A stretch of DNA of 64,000 bases from Salinispora vitiensis (GTDB lineage: Bacteria; Actinomycetota; Actinomycetes; Mycobacteriales; Micromonosporaceae): assembly GCF_000378825.1 (NCBI RefSeq), contig NZ_KB900388.1:4285901-4349900 (forward strand). The letters are read 5' to 3'. Below, one piece after another: positions 37,379 through 48,310 of this stretch (positions within the stretch are counted from its first letter, which is position 1; the number at the start of each line of letters is the position of its first letter). The position numbers and the translations under genes are program-made. The notes beneath the pieces were generated by a model. That model saw only the letters and a list, made by a program, of their open reading frames with translations, had not been told where the DNA came from and did no database searches.

Positions 37379-38446
37379 TCAGACCGAGACCGCCAGCGGG
37401 GCGGGGGTGGGCCCACCGGGGTCAACGCCGGGCGTCCGGGCGACCGCGGTCGAGCCGCGTACCACCAGCTCGGGCCGGAACAGATACTCCGAATGTGGGG
37501 CGGCATGCCCGTTGATCTCGTCCACCAGAGCCTGGACGGCGGCAACCGCCATCGCGGCGACCGGCTGGCGCATGGTGGTCAGGGGTGGGTCGGTGAAGGC
37601 CATCAGCGGGGAGTCGTCGTATCCGACGACGGAGACGTCGCGGGGCACGGCGAGCCCGCGCTGTCGGGCGGCGCGGATGGCACCCAACGCCATCGGGTCG
37701 GAGCCGCAGACCAGGCCGGTGACGCCGCGGTCCAGCAGGCGGGTGGCGGCGGCCTCGCCCCCCTCGACGCCGAAGAGGGAGAGCTCGGTGAGTTCAGTGA
37801 GCTCGGCCTCGGAGACATTCGTGCAGCGCCGCATGGCGGCTTGGTAGGCGGCGACCTTGCGCTGTACGGGGACGAACCGGTTTGGTCCGGTGATCAGGCC
37901 GATCCGGCGGTGCCCCAGCGCGACCAGGTGGGTGACGGCCAACTCGGCGGCCTCCCGGTCGTCACAGGAGATGAAGGGCGCGGGGAGGTTCGGTGCGTAG
38001 CCGTTGACCATGACAACCGGCAGTGGGCGGGCGATCAGTGCGCGGTACCGCTCGTGGTCGGCGGCGGTGTCGGCGTGCAGGCCGGAGACGAAGACGATGC
38101 CGGAGACCTGCCGGTCGAGCAGCATCTCGACGTATTCGTCCTCCCGGATTCCCCCGGGGGTCTGGGTGCACAGCACGGGGGTGAAGCCGGTCGGCGCCAG
38201 CGCCGACTCGATGATCTGCGCGAAGGCGGGAAAGATCGGGTTGTCGAGTTCCGGGACGACCAGGCCCACCAGTCCGGCGCAGCGTTTGCGGAGCCGGGCT
38301 GGACGTTCGTACCCGAGCACGTCAAGGGCGGTCAGGACGGCCTGTCGGGTCTCGGGTGCCACTCCGGGTCGGTCGTTGAGCACCCGCGACACGGTGGCCT
38401 CACTGACCTCTGCCTGCTGGGCGATGTCGGACAGTCGAGCGCGCAT
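37379..38446 (-). CDS. LacI family transcriptional regulator (MalR-like)
   Basis: A 355-residue regulator. The N-terminal helix-turn-helix is LSDIAQQAEVSEATVSRVLN and the periplasmic-binding-protein-like sensor domain follows. ATG 38446 begins right at the DNA-binding domain. It sits between the alpha-glucosidase (same strand) and malEFG (divergent), the classic layout for a maltose/maltodextrin repressor. The inducer is inferred, not shown. Confidence 0.92.
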   Translation of the reverse strand: MRARLSDIAQQAEVSEATVSRVLNDRPGVAPETRQAVLTALDVLGYERPARLRKRCAGLVGLVVPELDNPIFPAFAQIIESALAPTGFTPVLCTQTPGGIREDEYVEMLLDRQVSGIVFVSGLHADTAADHERYRALIARPLPVVMVNGYAPNLPAPFISCDDREAAELAVTHLVALGHRRIGLITGPNRFVPVQRKVAAYQAAMRRCTNVSEAELTELTELSLFGVEGGEAAATRLLDRGVTGLVCGSDPMALGAIRAARQRGLAVPRDVSVVGYDDSPLMAFTDPPLTTMRQPVAAMAVAAVQALVDEINGHAAPHSEYLFRPELVVRGSTAVARTPGVDPGGPTPAPLAVSV

Positions 38447-38790
38447 GGCGGCACTGTAGCTCACCGGATGGTTCTTGCGCTGACAGGCAAGTTCTTGCAG
38501 CCCGATTTTCCGGGGCTGCTGGCCTGGGCGGAGGACGGTGTTTCGGTCGGTGAGGTCCGAGGGATGCCGCATCGAACAGCATCAACGCGGTCGGGGTGTT
38601 GGCGGCCGGGGGGCGGGGGGCGACGGCTGGCCGAGGTCCGGGCCTGCCGTTTTGTCGCGCAAGCCCGACATGAGATGGGTCTAGATGACAAGATGGCCCC
38701 GGTTGTTGCAAGACCGTTCGCAAAGGGTTTCTAACTTAGAAAACTCTTGCTAGTGTCCGGCCGACACCGGCAGGCAATCTAGGAGCGAAC
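38447..38790. promoter_or_regulatory. Divergent control region of lacI and malEFG with repeated operator words
   Basis: A 344-bp gap without a gene. Near lacI: CTTGC-N8-GCAAG at 38474-38491, overlapping a direct repeat GTTCTTGC(G/A) at 38471 and 38491. Near malE: TTGCAAGA at 38706-38713, then a degenerate CGCAAAG, and CTCTTGC at about 38744-38750. The AT-rich segment 38727-38745 between the last sites probably contains the malE promoter. Related CTTGCA-type words are described for Streptomyces MalR (from memory). Confidence 0.6.
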
Positions 38791-40092
38791 ATGCGTCGCA
38801 CAGCCAAGGGAGTCGCCGTACTCGCCTCCGCCGCCCTTGCTCTGACCCTCGTCGCCTGTGGCGAGGACGAGCAGAGCGCGGGGGAAGGGTCAACGACCGA
38901 CCCCGCAGCCATGAAGGCCGAGCTGACCTGGTGGGACACCTCAGACCCGAAGAACGAGGGTCCGGTTTTCCAGGAGCTGATCGCCAAGTTCAACCAGACC
39001 TATCCGAACGTGAAGATCAATTATCAGTCGGTCCCGTTCGGTGAGGCACAGAACCAGTTCAAGACGGCAGCACAGGCCGAGACCGGCGCGCCGGACATCA
39101 TGCGGGCGGAGGTGGCTTGGGTTCCAGAGTTCGCCTCGCTGGGCTACCTCTACGCGCTGGACGGCTCCGAACTGCTCGCCGACGAGTCGGACTTCCTGCC
39201 CACTCCGCTCGCCTCGAACAAGTACGACGGCAAGACCTACGGCGTCCCGCAGGTGACCGACACGCTGTCGCTGATGTACAACAAGAAGCTGTTGGCCGAG
39301 GCGGGTGTCGCCGCCGCGCCGACGACCTGGGCCGAGCTGAAGACCGCCGCCCAAGCCGTCAAGGAGAAGACCGGCGCGGACGGCCTCTACCTCAATCCGG
39401 AGGGCTACTTCCTGCTGCCGTTCCTCTACGGCGAGGGCGGGGACCTGGTGGATGTCCCGGCCAAGAAGATCGTCGTCGGCTCGGACCAGAACGTGGCCGG
39501 GCTGGAGATCGCCAAGGATCTGATCGACAGCGGCGCGGCCGTCCCGCCGCCCGCGACGGACTCCTACGGAACCATGATGACCCTCTTCAATGAAGAGAAG
39601 GTCGCCATGATCATTAATGGTCCCTGGGAGGTCAACAACGTGTCGCAGGCGCCGGCCTTCGGCGGTGTGGAGAACCTCGGCATCGCCCCGGTCCCCGCCG
39701 GCTCGGCCCAGGCCGGCAGTCCGGTCGGTGGGCACAACTACACCGTCTGGTCCGGCATGCCGGAGGAGAAGGTCGAGGCCGCCATTGCCTTCGTGGCCTT
39801 CATGAGCTCCGCCGAATCACAGGCATTTCTCGCTGAGAAGCTCGGGCTGCTGCCGACGCGTAAGTCGGCCTACGACCTTGACGCGGTACAGAGCAACCCA
39901 ATCGTGACCGCGTACCAGCCGGCCGTCGAGGCCGCGGTCAGCCGCCCCTGGATCCCCGAGGCTGGCCAGTTCTTCGAACCGCTGGACGAGATGGTCACCA
40001 AGGTCCTGATCCAGAACCGGGACCCGAAGGAGGCGCTCGACGAGCTCGCGAAGAGGTACCAGGCGGAGGTCGTCACCGCGTACGGCTTCTGA
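38791..40092 (+). CDS. malE: Maltose/maltodextrin-type ABC transporter substrate-binding lipoprotein
   Basis: A 433-residue exported solute-binding protein. The signal peptide ends in a lipobox, LTLVAC, with the lipidated Cys near residue 23. The mature part is a group 1 sugar-binding protein (ELTWWDTSDP, MYNKKLL, INGPWEV). An AGGAG site lies 7 nt before the ATG. Maltose specificity is inferred from the alpha-glucosidase and LacI neighbours. Confidence 0.9.
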   Translation: MRRTAKGVAVLASAALALTLVACGEDEQSAGEGSTTDPAAMKAELTWWDTSDPKNEGPVFQELIAKFNQTYPNVKINYQSVPFGEAQNQFKTAAQAETGAPDIMRAEVAWVPEFASLGYLYALDGSELLADESDFLPTPLASNKYDGKTYGVPQVTDTLSLMYNKKLLAEAGVAAAPTTWAELKTAAQAVKEKTGADGLYLNPEGYFLLPFLYGEGGDLVDVPAKKIVVGSDQNVAGLEIAKDLIDSGAAVPPPATDSYGTMMTLFNEEKVAMIINGPWEVNNVSQAPAFGGVENLGIAPVPAGSAQAGSPVGGHNYTVWSGMPEEKVEAAIAFVAFMSSAESQAFLAEKLGLLPTRKSAYDLDAVQSNPIVTAYQPAVEAAVSRPWIPEAGQFFEPLDEMVTKVLIQNRDPKEALDELAKRYQAEVVTAYGF

Positions 40093-40140
40093 TCCACCCG
40101 CCGGCGGGCAGAGGCCGGCGACCACTCGTCCCTCGGCATC

Positions 40141-40178
40141 CGGTCGGGCCGGCGACCGCTCCGGTCGCCGGCCGACCG
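40141..40178 (+). terminator. Long hairpin between malE and malF (attenuator or mRNA stabiliser)
   Basis: The arms 40141-40158 and 40162-40178 pair over 17 bp with one bulged G and a 3-nt loop. There is no T-run. Lying after the binding-protein gene, it may protect malE mRNA or reduce read-through into malF, giving more binding protein than permease. Confidence 0.65.
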
Positions 40179-40203
40179 GCCCACCTACTGGAGCTCAGCT
40201 GAT

Positions 40204-41217
40204 ATGCGCACCGTGACCGCCGCGCCAGCGTCCGCGCCGCCGGACCGTCGCCCCGCCCGCCCGTCCCGACTTCGTCGTAGCTGGGACCGGAACTGGTACG
40301 CCTGGGCGATGGTCCTGCCGGTGGTGATCGTCCTGGCAGTCTTGATCTTCTATCCGCTCGGCCGGGGAATCTGGCTCTCCTTCACCAACCTCAACGAGGC
40401 CAACCAGGTGGCGGAGATCTGCACCAAGTCGATCACCGGCGGTGAGGTCTGCGAGGAGAACCCCAACCGGTGGGAGTATGCGGGTCTGGACAACTACGTC
40501 CGGGTCCTCACGGGCCAGGTCGGCCGGTTCTGGGAGTGGACCGGGATCACTCTGATCTGGACCTCCGTCGGTGTCGCCTTCCACTATGGTCTCGGGCTCG
40601 GCCTCGCCGTCCTGCTCAACCGCCCGATCCGCGGCCGTGGCCTCTACCGGGTGCTGCTGGTGCTGCCGTGGGCGGTGCCGGCCTTCGTCAGCGCCTTCGC
40701 CTGGAAGTTCATCTTCAACGAGCGCTTTGGCCTGGCGAACTCGGTGCTCACCGGGCTCGGGGCCGACCCGCTCCCGTGGTTCTCCGAACGGTGGACGTCA
40801 CTGTTCACCGCGATCGTCACCAACGTCTGGCTCGGCGTGCCGTTCATGATGGTGGCGCTGCTCGGCGGGCTGCAGACCATTCCCGGTGAGCTCTACGAGG
40901 CGGCGGAGATCGACGGCGCGTCGCCGTGGCAGCGGTTCCGGGCCATCACATTGCCGGGCCTGCGGTCGACCAGCATGACCGTGATCCTGCTCGGCACCAT
41001 CTGGACGTTCAACCTCTTCCCGGTCATCTTCCTGGTGACCGAGGGAGAGCCGGCCGGAGAGACCGAGATCCTGGTGACCGGCGCGTACCGGGCCGCCTTC
41101 GAGGGCATCCGCAACTACTCGCTCGCCTCCACGTACGGCGTGTTGATTCTCTCCATTCTCTTGGTCTTCTCCGTGTTCTACCGGCGGGCACTGCGTAAGC
41201 AAGGCGAGGTGTGGTGA
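40204..41217 (+). CDS. malF: Sugar ABC transporter permease (MalF-like)
   Basis: A 337-residue membrane protein with about six core helices. The EAA loop for ATPase docking reads YEAAEIDGASPWQRFRAITL. A soluble insert between the first two helices carries a Cys pair. The stop overlaps the start of malG. No ATPase gene is encoded at this locus, so it probably uses a shared MsiK-type ATPase, as known in streptomycetes (inference). Confidence 0.91.
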   Translation: MRTVTAAPASAPPDRRPARPSRLRRSWDRNWYAWAMVLPVVIVLAVLIFYPLGRGIWLSFTNLNEANQVAEICTKSITGGEVCEENPNRWEYAGLDNYVRVLTGQVGRFWEWTGITLIWTSVGVAFHYGLGLGLAVLLNRPIRGRGLYRVLLVLPWAVPAFVSAFAWKFIFNERFGLANSVLTGLGADPLPWFSERWTSLFTAIVTNVWLGVPFMMVALLGGLQTIPGELYEAAEIDGASPWQRFRAITLPGLRSTSMTVILLGTIWTFNLFPVIFLVTEGEPAGETEILVTGAYRAAFEGIRNYSLASTYGVLILSILLVFSVFYRRALRKQGEVW

Positions 41218-42161
41218 TGAGCCAATCGACCAGCTCCGGGACGGCCACGTCCACGGCGGGGACACCGGCGGCCCCGGTCGGGGCCGGGGCCACGCCGACC
41301 GCCCGGGCCAAGACCGCGCGGCGTGCTGGCCGTAGTCGGCGTAGCCCGGCGACGTCGCTGCTGCTGCACGGGACCTTGATCGTCGCCTCGCTGGTTGCGA
41401 TCGGTCCGATCGCCTGGGTGCTGCTCTCCTCCTTCAAGCCCGGGTACGCGGTGCAGAGCACCGACCTGACCCTGGTCCAGGATCCGACCCTGACCAACTA
41501 CCGCTACGTGCTCTTCGACACCAGCTTTCTGCGGTGGCTGCTGAACTCGGTGATCGTGGCCGGCGGCACGATGGGGATCGGCATCTTCCTCTCGGCGACC
41601 ACCGGTTACGCCGTCTCCCGGTTCAACTTCCCGGGCCGCCGGCCGTTGATGATGGTCTTCCTGGTCACCCAGATGTTTCCGGTGGCCATCCTGATCGTGC
41701 CGATCTACACGATCATGGCGCACCTCGGGTTGATCAACACGTTGCCGTCGCTGGTGATCGCCTACCTGACCATCGCCGTTCCGTTCTGCTCCTGGATGCT
41801 GAAGGGCTACTTCGACTCCATCCCCACCTCGCTGGACGAGGCGGCGGCGCTGGACGGCTGCGGCCCGTTCGCCACCTTCTGGCGGGTGGTGCTGCCGCTG
41901 GCCCGCCCGGCCGTCGCGGTCACCGCCTTCTACACCTTCCTCACCGCGTGGGGGGAGGTCGCGTACGCGTCGGCCTTCATCCAGACCGACAACCAGTTCA
42001 CCCTGGCGTACGGGCTTCGGCAGTTCGTGCCGCAGTACAACCCGCAGTGGGAGTACCTGACGGCGGCGGCGGTGCTGGTGACGGTCCCGGCTGGGCTGGT
42101 CTTCATGATCGCCCAACGGCACCTGGTCTCGGGTCTGACCGCGGGTGGTACGAAGGGCTGA
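41217..42161 (+). CDS. malG: Sugar ABC transporter permease (MalG-like)
   Basis: A 314-residue membrane protein with six helices after a Thr/Ala-rich cytoplasmic N-terminus. The EAA loop is LDEAAALDGCGPFATFWRVV. ATG 41217 overlaps the malF stop (TGATGA); GTG codons at 41211 and 41214 are also in frame. It completes the malEFG importer. Confidence 0.91.
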   Translation: MSQSTSSGTATSTAGTPAAPVGAGATPTARAKTARRAGRSRRSPATSLLLHGTLIVASLVAIGPIAWVLLSSFKPGYAVQSTDLTLVQDPTLTNYRYVLFDTSFLRWLLNSVIVAGGTMGIGIFLSATTGYAVSRFNFPGRRPLMMVFLVTQMFPVAILIVPIYTIMAHLGLINTLPSLVIAYLTIAVPFCSWMLKGYFDSIPTSLDEAAALDGCGPFATFWRVVLPLARPAVAVTAFYTFLTAWGEVAYASAFIQTDNQFTLAYGLRQFVPQYNPQWEYLTAAAVLVTVPAGLVFMIAQRHLVSGLTAGGTKG

Positions 42162-42220
42162 GGCGCCGATCGACCGAGCCCCTCTACTACGATCCGTCGT
42201 TGTGGGGGAGGATAGGCCGC

Positions 42221-42562
42221 GTGGAAGCCTTACGACTGACTCTCCGTTACATCCACCTGATCGGGTTCGCGCTGTTGCTCGGCGGCGCGGTGGTGCAGTA
42301 CCTCAAGGGCAAGTTCCGGATCAACCCGGCCATGCTCTGGGGTGCGGGGCTCGCGTTGCTGACCGGAATCGGCCTCTCCGCGCCACTGCGGGACGGGGGT
42401 GAGCCGGACCCGGCGAAGCTCGTCACCAAGCTGACGCTCGCGCTGCTCATTTTCGTCATGGTCTTCTTCTCGCGGAAGCGGGAAGCGGTCGCCCGGGGGC
42501 ACTTCCTCGCGATCATCGGGCTGACCCTGGTCAACGCTGCGGTGGCGGTCTTCTGGCGGTAA
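42221..42562 (+). CDS. Small conserved integral membrane protein
   Basis: A 113-residue protein with four predicted membrane segments; no family recognised. GTG 42221 follows GGGGGAGG about 10 nt upstream, which decides the start. The same frame is open far back through malG but there it is only a shadow. It lies 59 bp after malG and may be cotranscribed, though nothing links it to sugar uptake. Confidence 0.75.
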   Translation: MEALRLTLRYIHLIGFALLLGGAVVQYLKGKFRINPAMLWGAGLALLTGIGLSAPLRDGGEPDPAKLVTKLTLALLIFVMVFFSRKREAVARGHFLAIIGLTLVNAAVAVFWR

Positions 42563-42837
42563 CGTCCGACTGGGGGTAACCACCCTGCACGAGGAACCCG
42601 CTGGATGCGGAGAATTCGTCCCATCCGGGCACCTTTGGCCGCCATGTCGAGTGACCGAAGTACCCCAGGATCACGTCGGGGTAACAGGCACTCAACAGTC
42701 ACGCATGGCTGTCGGCCGGGGTAGGGGCCGGGGGCGTACGCTCGGCGTCCGGAACGTGGGACACCGGCGGCACAGTGCAGGCCGGTTCACAAGGGCTGCC
42801 ACCGTGGTGGACGCGGTGCGCAATGGAAGGAGTCGTC

Positions 42838-43917
42838 TTGCGCTCGGTGCGTGGGATGCGGATCGCCTCGGTCTTCGCGGTGGGCGGCCTCGTGCTGGCC
42901 GCCTCCGCCTGCGGTGAGGCGCCCGAGGAGAACAACGCCGGCAACGGCGGCGAGAAGTTCAGTGCCTGCATGGTGACCGACGTCGGCGGGATCGACGACA
43001 AGTCCTTCAACACCTCGGCCTGGCAGGGCTTGGAGGCAGCCAAGGCCGAGAACAAGGACATCGACATCAAGTACGTCGCGTCGAAGGCTGAGGCCGACTA
43101 CGAGCCGAACCTGACGCAGTACGTCAACCAGGACTGCGACTTCATCCTCGCCGTCGGTGGCCTGATGCAGGAGGCCACCGCCAAGATCGCGGAGGCGAAC
43201 CCGGACCAGCAGTTCGGCATCGTGGACACGAAGTTGCCGCAGAGCAACGTCTACCCGATGCAGTTCGACACCGCCCAGGCCGGCTTCCTCGCCGGTTATC
43301 TGGCCGCTGGCTTCAGCCAGACCGGCAAGGTGGGCACCTACGGCGGCGAGAAGATCCAGCCGGTGACCATCTTCATGGACGGCTACGTCGATGGGGTCGA
43401 CCACTACAACCAGGCCAAGGGGAAGAACGTCCAGGCCCTGGGGTGGGACAAGGAAAGCCAGAACGGCTCGTTCGCCAACAGCTTCGTCAAGCAGGACGAG
43501 GGCAAGAAGGTCAGCGACGCGCTGGTCGCCCAGGGCGCCGACATCATCATGCCGGTCGCCGGCGGTGCTGGCCTCGGCACCACCGCGGCGGCCCAGTCCT
43601 CCGGCGGCAAGTACAACACCATCTGGGTCGACATCGACGGCTGCGAGAGCACCTCGAACTGCCCGGCGATCATCACCACCGTGGTGAAGAACATCCCCGG
43701 CGCCGTTCAGGAGGCCGTGCTCAAGGCCGCCGCCGGCGAGAAGCTGGAGGCGGACCCGGGTTTCACCGGCACGCTGGCCAACGAGGGCGTCTCGCTCGCG
43801 CCGTACCACGAGTTCGATAGCAAGATCCCGGCTGAGCTGAAGGCCGAGGTCGACAAGCTGAAGGCGGACATCGCCGCCGGCTTGATCAAGGTCGAGTCGC
43901 AGTCCCAGCCGCAGTGA
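42838..43917 (+). CDS. BMP-family nucleoside-binding lipoprotein of an ABC importer
   Basis: A 359-residue lipoprotein with lipobox LAASAC. The mature domain is of the basic membrane protein (BMP/PnrA) type: VTDVGGIDDKSFN and WVDIDGCES are characteristic. I chose the TTG at 42838 because GGAAGGAG ends 5 nt before it; GTG 42847 or an upstream ATG are alternatives. The ATPase and two permeases follow, then nucleoside salvage enzymes, so nucleosides are the probable ligand. Confidence 0.9.
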   Translation: MRSVRGMRIASVFAVGGLVLAASACGEAPEENNAGNGGEKFSACMVTDVGGIDDKSFNTSAWQGLEAAKAENKDIDIKYVASKAEADYEPNLTQYVNQDCDFILAVGGLMQEATAKIAEANPDQQFGIVDTKLPQSNVYPMQFDTAQAGFLAGYLAAGFSQTGKVGTYGGEKIQPVTIFMDGYVDGVDHYNQAKGKNVQALGWDKESQNGSFANSFVKQDEGKKVSDALVAQGADIIMPVAGGAGLGTTAAAQSSGGKYNTIWVDIDGCESTSNCPAIITTVVKNIPGAVQEAVLKAAAGEKLEADPGFTGTLANEGVSLAPYHEFDSKIPAELKAEVDKLKADIAAGLIKVESQSQPQ

Positions 43918-43984
43918 GCTGATGCCGACTCGCCGTGGAGGGGCACTTAGCCAGCTGCTCGGCGAGCGGACCGCACGACGATCC

Positions 43985-44028
43985 GGCCGCCCTGGCGCCA
44001 CGGGACTTCCCGCCGGCGCCGGGCGGCC
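43985..44028 (+). terminator. Hairpin between the BMP gene and its ATPase gene
   Basis: Arms GGCCGCCCTGGCGCC (43985-43999) and GGCGCCGGGCGGCC (44015-44028) pair with a single bulged T. It has the same placement as the malE-malF hairpin: directly after a binding-protein gene. It probably sets the ratio of binding protein to transporter. Confidence 0.6.
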
Positions 44029-44106
44029 GATCGGCTCCACCGACGAGTGCCGTTGCCGGCGTACCGGTAACTCCCCGCACCATCGCTTCGTACCCGGGAG
44101 GTTGCG

Positions 44107-45698
<1,592 letters not shown>

Positions 45699-45702
<4 letters not shown>

Positions 45703-47012
45703 CCAACGCAGAGTCCGGCTCCCCGGACAAGGAACCGGCGACCACGGACCAGGCGGCCCGGATGACGCTCGACAACACCGAGCGAGCCGAGCCGGCGAGT
45801 CAGCAGCCACCGGAGCGCCCCGCGCTCGGGCGGCTCTTCGTGGCGAACCTCTGGGCCGCCAACACCTTCACGGTGACGTTGCTGTCGTTGGTCCTGGCGA
45901 TGATCGTCGGCGGGATCCTGATGATCGTCTCCGATCCGGACGTACTGGCCACCTACAGCTACATCACCGCCCGCCCGGCCGACGCCCTCAACGCCAGCTG
46001 GGCGTTGGTCAGCGAGGCGTACGCGAACCTGTTCAAGGGCGCGGTCTTCGACCCCGACGCGGTCGGTCTCACCGCGGCGCTGAGCCCGATCTCGGAGACG
46101 TTGACCTACACCGCCCCGCTGGTCTTCACCGGGCTCTCCGTGGCGCTCGCCTTCCGTGGCGGCCTGTTCAACATCGGTGCCCAGGGGCAGGCCACGATGG
46201 GCGTCATCGCGGCCGGGCTGGCCGGGTTCCTGCTGCCGCTGCCGGCCGGGCTGCACCTGCTCGTCGCGGTGTTCGCCGGTGCGGTTGGCGGTGCCGTGTG
46301 GGGTTTCATTCCGGGGATCCTCAAGGCCCGCACCGGCGCCCACGAGGTGATCAACACGATCATGCTCAACTACGTCGCGGTGTACTTCCTGGTGTGGTTG
46401 ATCACGCAGAACGGGGTTCAGGACCCGAACCGTACGAATGCCATCAGCCGTCCGGTGGACGCCTCCGCGCAGCTTCCCCGGCTCTTCGGCGACGACCTGC
46501 GGGCGCACGCGGGAATCATCCTCGCCGTGCTGGCGACGTGGGCGGTCGCCTGGCTGCTGAACCGGTCGACCCTCGGCTTCGAGTTGCGGGCCGTGGGGAG
46601 TAACCCGGCGGCTTCGCGTACCGCCGGCATCAGTGTCACCCGGACGTACGTGTTGATTATGGTCTTCGCCGGTGCCCTGGCCGGCCTCGGCGGCTCGCAG
46701 ATGGTGCTCGGCACCACCGCCGCCGCACTGACCCCGCTGGTCGTAGCCCAGATCGGCTTCGACGGCATTCTGGTGGCGCTGCTTGGCCGGGTGAAGCCGT
46801 GGGGCGTGTTGCTCGCCGCCCTGCTCTTCGGCGCGCTGCAGGCCGGCGGTAACCGGATGCAGTCGTACTCGGGTGTCTCGCTGGAGTTGGTTACCGTGCT
46901 CCAGGCGCTGATCGTCATCTTCATCGCCGCGCCGGCCCTGGTGAAGGCGATCTTCCAGCTTCGAGCCGCCCGGGCCGCCCGGCCGCAGACGAGCCTCGCG
47001 AAGGGCTGGTGA
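45699..47012 (+). CDS. Nucleoside ABC transporter permease 1
   Basis: A 437-residue membrane protein of the BPD_transp_2 class (YufP-like) with about ten helices. Motifs include FRGGLFNIGAQGQ and KARTGAHEVINTIMLNYVA, typical of BMP-linked permeases. It starts at ATG 45699, overlapping the ATPase stop, and ends overlapping the next permease. Confidence 0.9.
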
Positions 47013-48298
47013 CGCGCATGTCCACCATGGCTGTTGACGACGTCGCGGTCTCCCCGGTCAACGAGGGGTTCTGGACCCGAGCCAGGAAGGCCGGCCTGGT
47101 GCTGACCGTGCTCGGCCTGCTGGCGGTGCTGCTCTTCACCGCGCTCGCCGCCAGCGAGCCGGCCCGGTTCACCCTCAGCGAGGATGCCAGCGGCGCCGCG
47201 TTGAAGATCAACGGTACGGTCGGGGCGGCCCTCTTCGGGGCGGTCGCCCTCGCCGCCGGCGTGGCGATCCTGGCCGGGCTGCCGAAGCGCTGGTTCACCC
47301 TCGTGCTCGGTGTCGGCCTGGTCGGCTTCGTGGTGAGCTTCCTCTGCTGGCAGGTCTCCACCGCCCCGGCCGGGCAGAACTTCATGCCCCTGGTCAACAT
47401 CGTCCGGGGCACCTTCATCCTGGCTCTTCCGCTGATCTTCGGGTCGCTGGCCGGCGTGCTCTGCGAACGCTCCGGCGTGGTCAACGTGGCCATCGAGGGC
47501 CAGCTACTGATGGGGGCTTTCAGCGGTGCCCTCTTCGGCAGCCTCAGCGGCAACCTCTGGGTGGGCCTGATCGCCGCAGCCATCGGCGGCACCTTCATCT
47601 CACTGCTGCTGGCGGTCTTCGCCATCCGCTACCTGGTGGACCAGGTGGTCATGGGGATCGTGCTGAACCTGCTCGCGGTGGGCATCACCGGCTTCCTCTA
47701 CGAGCGGCTGATGCAACCCGACCCGGCGAAATACAACAGCGCCCCACACTTCAGCAACTGGGAGATCCCGCTGCTGTCGGAGATCCCGGTGCTCGGGCCG
47801 GCGCTGTTCGCCGGCAACATCTTCCTCTACCTCGGCCTGCTTCTGGTCCTGGTGATCCACATCGCGCTGTTCCGGACCCGGTGGGGCCTGCGTACCCGTT
47901 CGGTCGGTGAGCATCCGACCGCCGCCGACACCCTGGGCGTCCGGGTGCTGCGACTGCGCTACCGCAACGTGCTGCTGGCCGGGGCGGTCGCCGGCATCGG
48001 CGGTGCCTCGTACACGCTCGCCCTCTTCTCGTTCACCAAGAACATGATCGGCGGCAAGGGCTTCATCGCCCTAGCGGCGCTGATCTTCGGCCGGTGGAGC
48101 CCGACCGGCGCGCTGCTCGCGGCGCTCTTCTTCGGCTTCGCCGACCAACTCGCCACCTACCTGAGCGCGATCAACAGCTCCATTCCGAGCCAGTTCCTGG
48201 CGATGCTGCCGTACCTGGCGACGATCCTGGCGGTGGCGGGGCTGGTGGGTAGGGTCCGGGCGCCGGCAGCCGACGGAAAGCCGTACATCAAGGGTTGA
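47009..48298 (+). CDS. Nucleoside ABC transporter permease 2
   Basis: A 429-residue BPD_transp_2 permease (YufQ-like). CERSGVVNVAIEGQLLMGAF and the YLVDQVVMGIVLNLLAVGITG region are characteristic. GTG 47009 overlaps the previous stop; ATG 47018 is possible. Only 12 bp separate it from the cytidine deaminase gene, tying uptake to salvage. Confidence 0.9.
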   Translation: MTRMSTMAVDDVAVSPVNEGFWTRARKAGLVLTVLGLLAVLLFTALAASEPARFTLSEDASGAALKINGTVGAALFGAVALAAGVAILAGLPKRWFTLVLGVGLVGFVVSFLCWQVSTAPAGQNFMPLVNIVRGTFILALPLIFGSLAGVLCERSGVVNVAIEGQLLMGAFSGALFGSLSGNLWVGLIAAAIGGTFISLLLAVFAIRYLVDQVVMGIVLNLLAVGITGFLYERLMQPDPAKYNSAPHFSNWEIPLLSEIPVLGPALFAGNIFLYLGLLLVLVIHIALFRTRWGLRTRSVGEHPTAADTLGVRVLRLRYRNVLLAGAVAGIGGASYTLALFSFTKNMIGGKGFIALAALIFGRWSPTGALLAALFFGFADQLATYLSAINSSIPSQFLAMLPYLATILAVAGLVGRVRAPAADGKPYIKG

Positions 48299-48310
48299 TG
48301 GGGAAAGCAG

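Noticed and set aside
41534..42220. Upstream part of the frame that contains the small membrane protein at 42221
   Set aside because: It runs through malG in another frame and is Arg/Gly/His-rich. The ribosome site before GTG 42221 fixes the real start.
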